Assembly (NCBI GenBank): GCA_030682475.1
Contig: JAUXOA010000054.1
Coordinates: forward strand, 1-62,019
Length of the DNA: 62,019 bases
Source of the DNA: Rhodoferax sp.
GTDB taxonomy: Bacteria; Pseudomonadota; Gammaproteobacteria; Burkholderiales; Burkholderiaceae_C
Direction of reading: 5' to 3'
Positions 17,282-25,947 of this stretch are shown here, piece after piece (the stretch's first letter is position 1; each line of letters begins with the position of its first letter). Position numbers and translations under genes: made by a program. The notes beneath the pieces are model-generated. The model had not been told where the DNA came from. It worked only from the letters and a program-made list of their open reading frames with translations, and ran no database searches.

Positions 17282-19726
17282 GTGAAGAAACTCAAACTGG
17301 TGATGGTTGGCAATGGCATGGCCGGCGTTCGCACGCTTGAGGAACTGCTCAAGCTCGCACCCGAGCTGTATGACATCACTGTGTTCGGCGCCGAGCCGCA
17401 TCCCAACTACAACCGCATTCTGTTGTCGCCGGTGCTGGCGGGCGAGCAGACGATTGACGAAATCGTGCTCAATTCATGGGACTGGTACAAAGAGAATCGC
17501 ATTAGCCTGCACGCCGGCTGGAAGGTAACCGAGGTCGACCGCGTTCGTCGCCTGGTTCACGCCGAAAATGCCGCCGGTGAAAAAATCAGCACCGACTACG
17601 ACCGCCTGCTGATGTGCACCGGCTCCAATCCCTTCATCCTGCCAGTGCCCGGCAAAGACCTGGCGGGCGTGTTTGCCTACCGCGACATTGCCGACACCAA
17701 CGCCATGATCGAGGCCTCGCAGAAGTACAAAAACGCCGTCGTCATTGGCGGCGGCTTGCTGGGTCTGGAAGCCGCCAACGGCCTGATGCTGCGCGGCATG
17801 AGCGTCTCGGTGGTGCACGTGATGCCGACCCTGATGGAACGCCAGCTTGACAGCGTGGCGGGCCAACTGCTGCAAAAATCGCTCGAAGACCGGGGCCTGA
17901 AGTTCCTGATGGGGGCACAGACCCAGGAGCTGGTCGGGGGCGACGACGGCCGCGTCAAGGCCATCAGGTTCAAGGATGGCTCTGAAGTAGCCGCCGACCT
18001 GGTCGTCATGGCGGTAGGCATTCGCCCCAACACCGAACTGGCCGAAGCCATGCGCCTGCATTGCAACAAGGGCATTGTGGTGAGCGACACCCTGCAAACT
18101 GTGACCGACGCCCGCATTTACTCGGTCGGCGAATGCGCCGCCCACCGTGGCATCGCCTACGGGCTGGTGGCCCCGCTGTTTGAGCAGGCCAAGGTGGCAG
18201 CCAATCACCTGGCGCAGTTCGGCATCGGCCGCTACACCGGCTCGCTGACCTCGACCAAGCTCAAGGTCACCGGCATCGACCTCTTTTCAGCCGGCGAGTT
18301 CATGGGCGGCGTTGGCACCGAAGAAATTGTGATGAGCGACCCGCATGAAGGCGTCTACAAGAAACTGGTGCTGAGGGACGACAAGCTGGTCGGCGCCTGC
18401 CTGTACGGCGACACGGTGGACGGCAGTTGGTACTTCAAGCTGCTGCGCGATGGCCGCTCGATTGCCGACATCCGCGACCGGCTGATGTTTGGCGAGTCCA
18501 ATATCGGTGACACCGGCGTTGAGGGCCACAGCAAAGCCGCCGCCATGCCCGACGAGGCCGAAGTCTGCGGCTGCAACGGCGTCAAAAAGGGCACCATCTG
18601 CAAGGCCATCAAAGAGAAGGGCCTGTTCACGCTGGACGAGGTGCGCAAGCACACCAAGGCCAGCGCCTCCTGCGGCTCCTGCACCGGGCTGGTGGAGCAG
18701 ATTTTGATGTTCACGGCCGGGGGCGACTACTCGGCCACGCCCAAAACCAAAGCCCTGTGCAGTTGCACCGAGCACGGCCACCAGGCGGTGCGCGAGGCGA
18801 TTGTGGCCAACAAGCTGCTGAGCATCGCCAGCGTGTACCAATCGATGGGCTGGCGCAGCCCCAACGGTTGCGCCAGTTGCCGCCCGGCCGTCAACTATTA
18901 CCTGATCAGCAGTTGGCCCAAAGAGGCGCGGGACGACCCGCAAAGCCGCTTCGTCAACGAACGCAGCCACGCCAACATCCAGAAAGACGGCACCTACTCC
19001 GTGATCCCGCGCATGTGGGGCGGCGAGACCAGCGCCAGCGAGCTGCGCCGCATTGCCGACGCCGTGGACAAGTACAAGATCCCTACCGTCAAGGTCACCG
19101 GCGGCCAGCGCATCGATTTGCTGGGTGTGAAAAAAGAAGACCTGGCAGGCGTCTGGAAAGACATCGGTATGCCCAGCGGCCACGCCTACGCCAAGGCACT
19201 GCGCACCGTGAAAACCTGCGTTGGCTCGGAATGGTGCCGCATGGGCACGCAGGACAGCACCCAGATGGGCAAGGACCTGGAGCGCGCCATGTGGCGCATG
19301 TACGCGCCGCACAAGGTTAAATTTGCGGTCAGCGGCTGCCCGCGCAACTGCGCCGAGGCCGGCATCAAGGACGTTGGCATCATTGGCGTCGACAGCGGCT
19401 GGGAGATGTACATCGCGGGCAACGGCGGCATCAAGACCGAAGTGGCGCACTTCTTCGTCAAGCTCAAAACGGCGGCAGAAGTGCTGGAGTACACCGGCGC
19501 CTTTTGTGAGTTGTACCGCCAGGAAGGCTGGTATCTCGAACGGACGGTGCATTACGTCAATCGCGTCGGCCTCGACTACGTGAAGAAAAAAATTCTGGAA
19601 GACCACGAGGGCCGCAAAGCCTTATGGGAACGGCTACAGTTTGCGCTGGATGGCGAGCCCGATCCCTGGTTCGAGTTTGACAAGGCCGAGGTGGATACGC
19701 GGCAGTTTGAAAAACTGAGTGCATGA
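17282..19726 (+). CDS. nirB: NADH-dependent nitrite reductase large subunit
   Basis: An 814-residue assimilatory nitrite reductase, reducing nitrite to ammonium with six electrons from NADH in the cytoplasm. Order: N-terminal FAD/NAD domains (VMVGNGMAGVRTLEELL, VIGGGLLGLEAANGL), two BFD-like cysteine regions (CGCNGVKKGTICKAI with CGSCTGLVEQ; CSCTEHGH with CASCRPAVNYY), and a sirohaem/[4Fe-4S] domain (TCVGSEWCRMGTQDS and CPRNCAEAG). The GTG at 17282 is preferred because GGAG lies 7-8 bases upstream; a TTG at 17246 overlaps the promoter candidate. nirD follows 34 bases downstream. Confidence 0.96.
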   Translation: MKKLKLVMVGNGMAGVRTLEELLKLAPELYDITVFGAEPHPNYNRILLSPVLAGEQTIDEIVLNSWDWYKENRISLHAGWKVTEVDRVRRLVHAENAAGEKISTDYDRLLMCTGSNPFILPVPGKDLAGVFAYRDIADTNAMIEASQKYKNAVVIGGGLLGLEAANGLMLRGMSVSVVHVMPTLMERQLDSVAGQLLQKSLEDRGLKFLMGAQTQELVGGDDGRVKAIRFKDGSEVAADLVVMAVGIRPNTELAEAMRLHCNKGIVVSDTLQTVTDARIYSVGECAAHRGIAYGLVAPLFEQAKVAANHLAQFGIGRYTGSLTSTKLKVTGIDLFSAGEFMGGVGTEEIVMSDPHEGVYKKLVLRDDKLVGACLYGDTVDGSWYFKLLRDGRSIADIRDRLMFGESNIGDTGVEGHSKAAAMPDEAEVCGCNGVKKGTICKAIKEKGLFTLDEVRKHTKASASCGSCTGLVEQILMFTAGGDYSATPKTKALCSCTEHGHQAVREAIVANKLLSIASVYQSMGWRSPNGCASCRPAVNYYLISSWPKEARDDPQSRFVNERSHANIQKDGTYSVIPRMWGGETSASELRRIADAVDKYKIPTVKVTGGQRIDLLGVKKEDLAGVWKDIGMPSGHAYAKALRTVKTCVGSEWCRMGTQDSTQMGKDLERAMWRMYAPHKVKFAVSGCPRNCAEAGIKDVGIIGVDSGWEMYIAGNGGIKTEVAHFFVKLKTAAEVLEYTGAFCELYRQEGWYLERTVHYVNRVGLDYVKKKILEDHEGRKALWERLQFALDGEPDPWFEFDKAEVDTRQFEKLSA

Positions 19727-19760
19727 ATGAGCGGTCGTCCCGACAAAGCGAGGAGAAGAA

Positions 19761-20147
19761 ATGAGCAACTGGAAAAAAATCTGTCGGGTACAAGACATCC
19801 CGGTGTTGGGCGCTCGCTGCGTGGCGCGCGCGCAAGGCATGGACGTGGCCGTGTTCCGCAACGACCAGGACCAGGTATTTGCGCTGCTGGACCGCTGCCC
19901 GCACAAGGGCGGCCCGCTGTCGCAAGGCATTGTGTTCGGCACCAGCGTGGCCTGTCCGCTGCACAACTGGACCGTTGGCCTCGATGACGGCTGTGCCAAG
20001 GGTGCGGATACCGGCTGCGCGCAGCGCTTTGCCGTCAAGGTGGACGCAGGTGTGGTGCACCTTGATGCGCAGGAACTGGCCACGCTGGCCATCGACCTGA
20101 AAGCCCCCGTGGCCGGGCCGGTGCGCAAAGACTTGACCTCAACATGA
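19761..20147 (+). CDS. nirD: Nitrite reductase small subunit, Rieske-type
   Basis: A 128-residue NirD. The Rieske-like fold is visible as LLDRCPHKGGPLSQG and SVACPLHNWTVGLDDG, here with the two Cys-His pairs retained (many NirD proteins have lost them). It partners NirB. A good AGGAGAAG site precedes the ATG. Its TGA overlaps an ATG (ATGA at 20144-20147) in the frame of nasA, which marks the probable ancestral nasA start. Confidence 0.93.
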   Translation: MSNWKKICRVQDIPVLGARCVARAQGMDVAVFRNDQDQVFALLDRCPHKGGPLSQGIVFGTSVACPLHNWTVGLDDGCAKGADTGCAQRFAVKVDAGVVHLDAQELATLAIDLKAPVAGPVRKDLTST

Positions 20148-20157
20148 ACAGTACTAC

Positions 20158-20230
20158 CGTTCGCCCTGAGCTTGTCGAGGGGTCATTCGTCCTGGCCCAA
20201 AACAGGCTTTGACAGGCTCAGCCCGAACGG
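20158..20230. repeat. GTTCGCCCTGAGC-family palindromic repeat, copy B (between nirD and nasA body)
   Basis: Left arm CGTTCGCCCTGAGCTTGTCG and right arm GACAGGCTCAGCCCGAACG are inverted repeats around about 35 bases. It lies between the ATG at 20144 and the conserved nasA coding sequence and introduces one in-frame TGA (20210-20212). Confidence 0.9.
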
Positions 20231-20236
20231 AATATC

Positions 20237-23086
20237 TTGCGCGAAACCAAATCCACCTGCCCCTACTGCGGTGTCGGCTGCGGTGTCATCATCGAAACCA
20301 GCGGTGAGCAGATCACCGGCGTGCGCGGCGACCCGCAGCACCCGGTCAATTTCGGGCGGCTGTGCACCAAAGGCTCCACGCTGCACCTGACCGCCAGTGC
20401 CGCCGTCACGCAGCAGACGCGCCTGTTGCAGCCGCTGCTGCGCGCACGCCGGAGCGAGGCGCCGCAAGCCCTGGGTTGGGATGCGGCCCTGCAACTGGCC
20501 AGCACCCGCTTTGCCGACGTCATCAAGCAGCATGGCCCGGATGCGGTGGGCTTTTACATCTCCGGCCAGTTGCTCACGGAAGACTATTACGTTTTCAACA
20601 AGCTGGCCAAAGGCTTGATCGGCACCAACAACATCGACTCCAATTCGCGCCTGTGCATGAGCAGCGCGGTGGCCGGCTACAAGCAAACCCTGGGGGCTGA
20701 TGCGCCGCCCGCCTGCTACGACGACATCAACCACGCTGCCACGATTTTCATCGTCGGCTCCAACACCGCCTACGCGCACCCGATTCTGTTTCGCCGGATC
20801 GAGGACGCCAAAAACAGACGCCCCTCTGGTAGCGATACCAAACCCGCGCTCAAGATTGTGGTGGTTGACCCACGCCGCACCGACAGCGCCGAAATCGCCG
20901 ACCTGTTCTTGCCGATCCAGCCCGGCACCGACGTGATGCTGTTCAACGGCATGTTGCACATCATGCTGTGGGAAGGCTGGACTGATCCCACGTTCATGGC
21001 GGCCCACACCAAGGGCTTCGATCAGCTCAAAGCCACTGTGCGCGATTACACGCCGGACGTGGTGGCGCAGACTTGCGGCATCTCCAAAGAAGCCCTGGTG
21101 CAAGCCGCGCGCCTGTTTGCCGGCGTCGAGCAAAGCAACACTGGGCAGCGCACGCCCACCCTCAGCCTGTACTGCCAAGGGTTAAACCAGTCCAGCAGTG
21201 GCACCGCCAAAAACGCGGCACTGATAAACCTGCACCTGGCCACCGGGCAGATCGGCAAACCTGGCGCCGGGCCGTTTTCGCTCACTGGTCAGCCCAACGC
21301 CATGGGCGGGCGCGAAGTCGGCGGCATGGCCAACCTGCTGTCAGCCCATCGCGACCTAGCGAATCCCGCGCACCGCGCAGAGGTGGCCGCGCTGTGGGGC
21401 GTTCCGGAAGTACCCGCCACGCCCGGCAAAACGGCGGTGGAAATGTTCCAGGCCGCCGCCGACGGAGAAATCAAGGCCTTGTGGATTGCCTGCACCAACC
21501 CGGCGCAATCCATGCCGGACCAGGCCACCGTGCGCCGCGCCCTGGAGCGCGCCGAGTTTGTGGTGGTGCAGGAAGCCTTTGCCAGCACCGCCACCTGTGC
21601 CTATGCCGATTTGCTGCTGCCCGCCACCACCTGGGGCGAGAAGGAAGGCACCGTCACCAACAGCGAGCGACGCATTTCGCGCGTGCGCGCCGCTGTGCCC
21701 GCCCCCGGCGCGGCGCGCGATGACTGGTCGATTGCTGTGGATTTCTCCCGCCGACTAGAGAAAGCAATTGCGCTCTCGCCGGAGAAAAGTCTTTTCCCCT
21801 ACACCAGCCCCGAATCGATCTGGCTCGAACACCGCGAATCCACCCGCGGCCGCGATCTCGACATCACCGGCATGTCCTACCCCATGCTGGCGCAATCACC
21901 CCAGCAATGGCCCTTGAGAGAAGGCGAAACCCAGGGCAAGGAAAGACTGTACGAAGACGGTATCTTCCCCACCCCCGACGGCCGCGCCCGCTTCGTCAAC
22001 ACGGCGTACAAGCCGGTGGCCGAAGCACCCGAAGCACGCTACCCATTCTCTTTGACCACCGGGCGCCTGCGCGACCAGTGGCACGGCATGAGCCGCACCG
22101 GCATGCTGGGGCGCCTGTTTGGCCATGTGAGCGAGCCCGCGATCCAGATGAACCCGCAGGACATGGCGCGCCGTCTTCTCAAGAGCGGTGACCTGGTGCA
22201 CGTCACCAGCAAACGCGGCTCGATTCTGCTGCCGGTACAAGCCAGCACCGACCTGGGAATGAGCCAGGTCTTCATCGCCATGCACTGGGGCGAAGAATTT
22301 CTGAGCGGCAGCAGTGCCACCGGTCAACGCCTGGCCGGCGTCAACGCTCTCACCACCTCGGCGTTTTGTCCCGACTCGAAGCAGCCGGAGTTCAAACACG
22401 CCGCCGTCAAGGTGCTTAAGGCGGAACTGCCCTGGTCCCTGCTGGCGCTGGCCTGGCTGCCCTCGGATCGTGTTCTGGCAGCGCGCTCGAATCTCCAACA
22501 ATTGATGGCCCGGTTCCCGTTTGCCAGTTGCGTGCCTTTCTCCAACAACGCACCCGCCAATGGGCTACAACTCGAACGCAGCGGCCTGCTGTTTCGCGCG
22601 GCAGGGAACGAAGCGCCAGCGGACGAGTTGCTACACAAAATTGAAACCCTGCTGAACCTGACCGGCACCGACATCCTGCGCTACGCTGACAAAAAACGCG
22701 GCCAGCGCCGCGCCCTCAAGCTGGTGCATAGCGCTGACCAGACGACGCTGGAAGGCTTCCTGCTGGCCGGCGACACCAGCGCCCAAAGCTGGATCACCCC
22801 TCTGCTGCAAGACGAGTTGCCGGCCCACGTTTACGGCCGCGCGCTGCTGGTACCGGGCGCCATACCGCCTATCGCCGTGGTGTCGCGCGGCAAGCAGGTA
22901 TGCGCCTGCTTCAACGTCACGGATGTAGCGATTGACGCGCAACTGGTCAACTGCCAGGGCTCGGCCAAAGAGCGCCTGGCATCGCTGCAAGGCCAACTGA
23001 AATGCGGCACCAACTGTGGCTCCTGCCGGCCCCAGTTGCAGCGCATGGTGCGCGATTCGATGGCAAGCAACCTGGTAAGCGACTAG
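20237..23086 (+). CDS. nasA: Assimilatory nitrate reductase catalytic subunit
   Basis: A 949-residue molybdenum bis-MGD enzyme reducing nitrate to nitrite in the cytoplasm. Order: N-terminal [4Fe-4S] site (CPYCGVGCGV, later GRLCTKGS), the molybdopterin oxidoreductase core (SNSRLCMSSAVAGYK, with the Cys position of the Mo ligand region), the MGD-binding C-terminal barrel (TTGRLRDQWHGMSRTG), and a C-terminal BFD-like [2Fe-2S] domain (CACFNVTDVAID, CGTNCGSCRPQLQ). The ancestral start is probably the ATG at 20144, in frame and overlapping the nirD stop. A palindromic repeat with an in-frame TGA now separates them, so translation must restart, most plausibly at TTG 20237 just before RETKSTCPYC; the upstream CGGAA is a weak Shine-Dalgarno. 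Confidence 0.93.
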   Translation: MRETKSTCPYCGVGCGVIIETSGEQITGVRGDPQHPVNFGRLCTKGSTLHLTASAAVTQQTRLLQPLLRARRSEAPQALGWDAALQLASTRFADVIKQHGPDAVGFYISGQLLTEDYYVFNKLAKGLIGTNNIDSNSRLCMSSAVAGYKQTLGADAPPACYDDINHAATIFIVGSNTAYAHPILFRRIEDAKNRRPSGSDTKPALKIVVVDPRRTDSAEIADLFLPIQPGTDVMLFNGMLHIMLWEGWTDPTFMAAHTKGFDQLKATVRDYTPDVVAQTCGISKEALVQAARLFAGVEQSNTGQRTPTLSLYCQGLNQSSSGTAKNAALINLHLATGQIGKPGAGPFSLTGQPNAMGGREVGGMANLLSAHRDLANPAHRAEVAALWGVPEVPATPGKTAVEMFQAAADGEIKALWIACTNPAQSMPDQATVRRALERAEFVVVQEAFASTATCAYADLLLPATTWGEKEGTVTNSERRISRVRAAVPAPGAARDDWSIAVDFSRRLEKAIALSPEKSLFPYTSPESIWLEHRESTRGRDLDITGMSYPMLAQSPQQWPLREGETQGKERLYEDGIFPTPDGRARFVNTAYKPVAEAPEARYPFSLTTGRLRDQWHGMSRTGMLGRLFGHVSEPAIQMNPQDMARRLLKSGDLVHVTSKRGSILLPVQASTDLGMSQVFIAMHWGEEFLSGSSATGQRLAGVNALTTSAFCPDSKQPEFKHAAVKVLKAELPWSLLALAWLPSDRVLAARSNLQQLMARFPFASCVPFSNNAPANGLQLERSGLLFRAAGNEAPADELLHKIETLLNLTGTDILRYADKKRGQRRALKLVHSADQTTLEGFLLAGDTSAQSWITPLLQDELPAHVYGRALLVPGAIPPIAVVSRGKQVCACFNVTDVAIDAQLVNCQGSAKERLASLQGQLKCGTNCGSCRPQLQRMVRDSMASNLVSD

Positions 23087-23127
23087 GCGCGACACCGAGG
23101 GCGAGCCGGGCGCCTACACTGCCGCCC

Positions 23128-24387
23128 ATGCATTCATTTGACGTTGTTGTAATTGGGGCCGGTGCGGCCGGCCTGTTTTGTGCCGGTGTGGCCGGGCAGC
23201 TCGGGCTCAAGGTTTTGCTGCTGGACCACAGTGACAAGGTGGCTGAAAAAATCCGCATCTCGGGCGGCGGGCGCGCCAACTTCACCAACCGCGACCTCGA
23301 TCCTGCGGCCCCCCACAAGCATTTTCTGGGCGAGAACCCGCAGTTCTGCCGCAGCGCCTTGAGCCGCTACACGCCGCAAGACTTCATCGCACTGCTGCAA
23401 AAGCACGGTATCGCCTGGCACGAAAAGCACAAGGGCCAACTGTTTTGCGACCGCTCGGCTGAAGACCTGATCCAGATGCTGCTGGCCGAGTGCGGCGCCG
23501 GCGGTGTCACACGCTGGCAGCCGTGCAGCGTCAGCAACATTCGCAGCATCTCGGGCGCGGACCCAGCACGCTATGAGCTCGACAGTAGCGCGGGCACTGT
23601 CCGGGCCACCTCGGTGGTGATCGCCACCGGTGGCCTGTCCATCCCCAAAATCGGTGCCACTGATTTCGGCTACCGCATCGCACGGCAGTTTGGCCTGCGT
23701 CTGGTCGAACCCCGCCCGGCCCTGGTGCCACTGACGTTTGACGCCGATGCATGGGCGCCCTTTGCCCGGTTGTCGGGCTTGTCGCTGCCGGTGCAGATTG
23801 AGACCGGCAGCAAAAAGTCAAAGATGACGTTTCTGGAAGATCTGCTGTTCACACACCGGGGATTGAGCGGCCCGGCTGTGTTGCAGATCTCAAGCTACTG
23901 GCAAGCCGACACGCCAATCCGCCTGAACCTGGCGCCCGGCAGCGACATGGCAGAACATTTGCACCACGCCAAAGCCAGCTCGCGCAGGTTGATTGCCAAC
24001 GAACTGGCCGGCCTGGTGCCGTCCCGTCTAGCAGACGCCTGGGTGGCGCAGGGTGCAGCGTCAGGCCACAACTGGCAGTGCCCCATCAACGAGGCCACCG
24101 ACAAGGCGCTGGCGGCGCTGGCGCAACGCCTCACGCGCTGGGAGCTCAGCCCCAGCGGCACCGAAGGCTTCAAGAAGGCCGAAGTCACTGCCGGCGGCGT
24201 GGACACCCGGGATTTGTCGTCGCAGACCCTGGAATCGAAGCAGCCCGGCCTGTATTTCATCGGCGAAGTGGTGGACGTGACTGGCTGGCTGGGCGGTTAT
24301 AACTTCCAGTGGGCCTGGGCCAGCGGCTTCGCCTGCGCGCAGGGGCTGGCGGCCAAACTGCTGCCCGGCTTGTCCGGCAGACATTGA
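23128..24387 (+). CDS. HI0933/YhiN-family flavoprotein
   Basis: A 419-residue NAD(P)/FAD-dependent oxidoreductase of the HI0933 family. Motifs: VVVIGAGAAGLFCAGVAG at the N-terminus, EKIRISGGGRANFTN (family hallmark), VIATGGLSIPKIGATDFGY, and EVVDVTGWLGGYNFQWAWAS near the C-terminus. The reaction is not established for most members. The ATG at 23128 places the dinucleotide motif immediately downstream. It lies 41 bases after nasA on the same strand, but the family is not a nitrate enzyme, so co-function is doubtful. Confidence 0.92.
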   Translation: MHSFDVVVIGAGAAGLFCAGVAGQLGLKVLLLDHSDKVAEKIRISGGGRANFTNRDLDPAAPHKHFLGENPQFCRSALSRYTPQDFIALLQKHGIAWHEKHKGQLFCDRSAEDLIQMLLAECGAGGVTRWQPCSVSNIRSISGADPARYELDSSAGTVRATSVVIATGGLSIPKIGATDFGYRIARQFGLRLVEPRPALVPLTFDADAWAPFARLSGLSLPVQIETGSKKSKMTFLEDLLFTHRGLSGPAVLQISSYWQADTPIRLNLAPGSDMAEHLHHAKASSRRLIANELAGLVPSRLADAWVAQGAASGHNWQCPINEATDKALAALAQRLTRWELSPSGTEGFKKAEVTAGGVDTRDLSSQTLESKQPGLYFIGEVVDVTGWLGGYNFQWAWASGFACAQGLAAKLLPGLSGRH

Positions 24388-24411
24388 ATTCGCTGATAAC
24401 AACGCTATAAT
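24384..24411 (+). promoter_or_regulatory. Sigma-70 promoter of rpsU
   Basis: TTGAAT (24384-24389), a 16-base spacer and a perfect TATAAT (24406-24411). It overlaps the last codons of the upstream flavoprotein gene and would give a leader of about 120 bases before rpsU, which contains the inverted pieces CCCCGCT and AGCGGGG. Confidence 0.7.
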
Positions 24412-24538
24412 CCTAGGCTTTGCTGGCAAACCCCCGCTGCCTGATCAACTTTTAAGCGGGGAATATCGCTGAACGTGGCGTTCGGGGCTCGATCTCCCCT
24501 TATGACCGGCGTCGGCACATTTTGGATGACATTATTTA

Positions 24539-24751
24539 ATGACAATGATCCGTGTAAAAGAGAACGAACCCTTTGACGTGGCGCTGCGCCGCTTCAAGCG
24601 CACTATCGAAAAACTGGGCCTTTTGACTGACTTGCGCGCACGCGAATTCTACGAAAAACCCACCGCCGTGCGCAAACGCAAGAAGGCTGCTGCCGTCAAG
24701 CGCAACTACAAACGCATCCGCGCCATGCAGTTGCCCAAGAAGATGTACTAA
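24539..24751 (+). CDS. rpsU: 30S ribosomal protein S21
   Basis: A 70-residue S21, complete from [20 protein letters not shown] to LPKKMY, with the basic middle and C-terminus ([17 protein letters not shown]) of the family. It binds the 30S platform near the anti-Shine-Dalgarno region and helps initiation. It has its own promoter (24384-24411) and a terminator (24850-24882). The bases before the ATG (ACATTATTTA) contain no Shine-Dalgarno-like sequence. Confidence 0.97.
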   Translation: MTMIRVKENEPFDVALRRFKRTIEKLGLLTDLRAREFYEKPTAVRKRKKAAAVKRNYKRIRAMQLPKKMY

Positions 24752-24763
24752 ACCTGATACTTT

Positions 24764-24807
24764 GCGGGACAGACCGCAGTTACGCGAAGCGAACAAGCTC
24801 TGTCCTC
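24764..24807. repeat. 44-base dispersed palindromic repeat, copy 1
   Basis: GCGGGACAGACCGCAGTTAC at the left to GCTCTGTCCTC at the right, with GGGACAG/CTGTCC arms. It is the reverse complement of 39633-39676 with about five differences. Here it lies between the rpsU stop and its terminator. Confidence 0.85.
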
Positions 24808-24849
24808 AACATTTCAGACAACTGGTTAAGGCTTGAAGGCCTCAAAGAA

Positions 24850-24882
24850 AGCTCACCGGGGACGCTCAGGTGGGCTTTTTTT
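24850..24882 (+). terminator. Intrinsic terminator after rpsU
   Basis: AAGCTCACC pairs with GGTGGGCTT (one G-U pair) around GGGGACGCTCA and is followed by seven Ts. Confidence 0.85.
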
Positions 24883-24936
24883 ATTTCAGAATGCAAAGTG
24901 TTCATAACGCAACGCACCCAACAAGGATTTCATCCC

Positions 24937-25398
24937 ATGTTACTCAAAGACCAAATCATAGAAGACATGAAAACTGCCATGCGGGCCCGAGACAGCGAGC
25001 GCCTGGGCACCATCCGCCTGCTGCTGGCCGCTGCCAAGCAGAAAGAAGTGGATGAGCGTGTGGTGCTGGACGACATCGCCATGGTGGCCATTGTTGACAA
25101 GCTGATCAAACAGCGTAAAGACTCGATCGCCGCCTTCACCCAAGCGAATCGCATGGACCTGGCGGACAAGGAAGCGGCCGAAGTGAAGGTGCTGGAAGCC
25201 TACCTGCCGAAGCGCCTGAGCGCCGAAGAAGTGACGGCTGAAGTGCGTGCCATCGTGGCCGAACTGGGCACTGAATTGGGCCGTGCTATGGGCCCGGGCG
25301 ACATGGGCAAGGTCATGGCCACCGTCAAGACGCGGCTGGCGGGCAAGGCGGATATGGGACAGGTGTCGGCGGCTGTGAAAGCTGCGCTTGCCGGCTAG
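24937..25398 (+). CDS. yqeY: GatB/YqeY domain protein
   Basis: A 153-residue YqeY-like protein, resembling the C-terminal tRNA-contact domain of GatB. Typical segments: DQIIEDMKTAMRARDSERLG, LRLLLAA-type helix, DKEAAEVKVLEAYLPKRLS and GPGDMGKVMATVKTRLAGKA. Its biochemical role is not established. The ATG at 24937 follows AAGGAT. The rpsU-yqeY pairing is common in Betaproteobacteria and usually continues to dnaG and rpoD; neither is present here, and a long palindromic spacer follows instead. Confidence 0.9.
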   Translation: MLLKDQIIEDMKTAMRARDSERLGTIRLLLAAAKQKEVDERVVLDDIAMVAIVDKLIKQRKDSIAAFTQANRMDLADKEAAEVKVLEAYLPKRLSAEEVTAEVRAIVAELGTELGRAMGPGDMGKVMATVKTRLAGKADMGQVSAAVKAALAG

Positions 25399-25947
25399 AT
25401 CTTTCTCCTCCTGAGGGGGTTAGTTTTTTCCCTCCGGGGAGGGGCTTGTTTCCCCCACTCACTCCCCCCGCCCTCTCCCGCCCCGCCGGGCGGAAGAGGG
25501 AGCCTTGATTTGACCTCGCGCGCCGGGTACGGAAATATCGGGAGACGTCCCCACTGTGATTTGAGTGCCGAGATTTCAGGGCGCGAGTTCCGAGCGCCGG
25601 AGTCGTGGTTGATTGAACAACGCAACGCAACGCGAGGCGCCGCGCAAACCGGGGCGGAGCTTGCCCTAACAAGCCCCGAGAAATCAGCCCCCGCTGTCCC
25701 TGAAAAATTTGAACTCTAAAGCCACAGCGTCTCCGGCGCTCGGAACTCGCGCCCTGAAACCTTGCCGAGCCAAGCACAGTCGAACCTCTCCCGATATTTC
25801 CGTTGCCGGACATCAAAAGCAAAATGAAGCTCCCCCTTTCCACCCCGGCGGGGGTGGAAAGGGGGCTGGGGGGATAGGGGGGGGGGAAGAAAACTCCGGG
25901 GGAGTGAGTGGTGGGGGAAAAGCAATGCGGACGCAAAGGCGTGGAGA
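25399..25947. repeat. ~550-base imperfect inverted repeat between convergent genes
   Basis: No gene. The stretch is a nested palindrome: perfect 29-base arms at 25574-25602 and 25731-25759 (TTTCAGGGCGCGAGTTCC and its complement), perfect 15-base arms at 25531-25545 and 25787-25801 (GGAAATATCGGGAGA), and outer arms CCCCCACTCACTCCCCC (about 25452) against GGGGGAGTGAGTGGTGGGGG (about 25897). It begins right after the yqeY stop and ends at the pmbA stop. It could form a very large cruciform or RNA hairpin and may act as a two-way terminator. It may be a composite of inverted repeat elements. Confidence 0.85.

Noticed and set aside
15805..17340. Plus-strand open frame of 511 codons across the polyketide synthase and nirB leader
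   Set aside because: Antisense to the type III synthase and reading on into the nirB leader; the composition (Gln, Arg, His rich) is that of a shadow frame.
18287..19606. Minus-strand open frame of 439 codons opposite nirB
   Set aside because: Overlaps the sirohaem domain of nirB completely and has no recognisable motif.
20210..20212. Possible selenocysteine codon (in-frame TGA upstream of nasA)
   Set aside because: It lies inside a palindromic repeat, before the conserved protein, in a position where NasA has no Sec or Cys; insertion of the repeat is the simpler reason.
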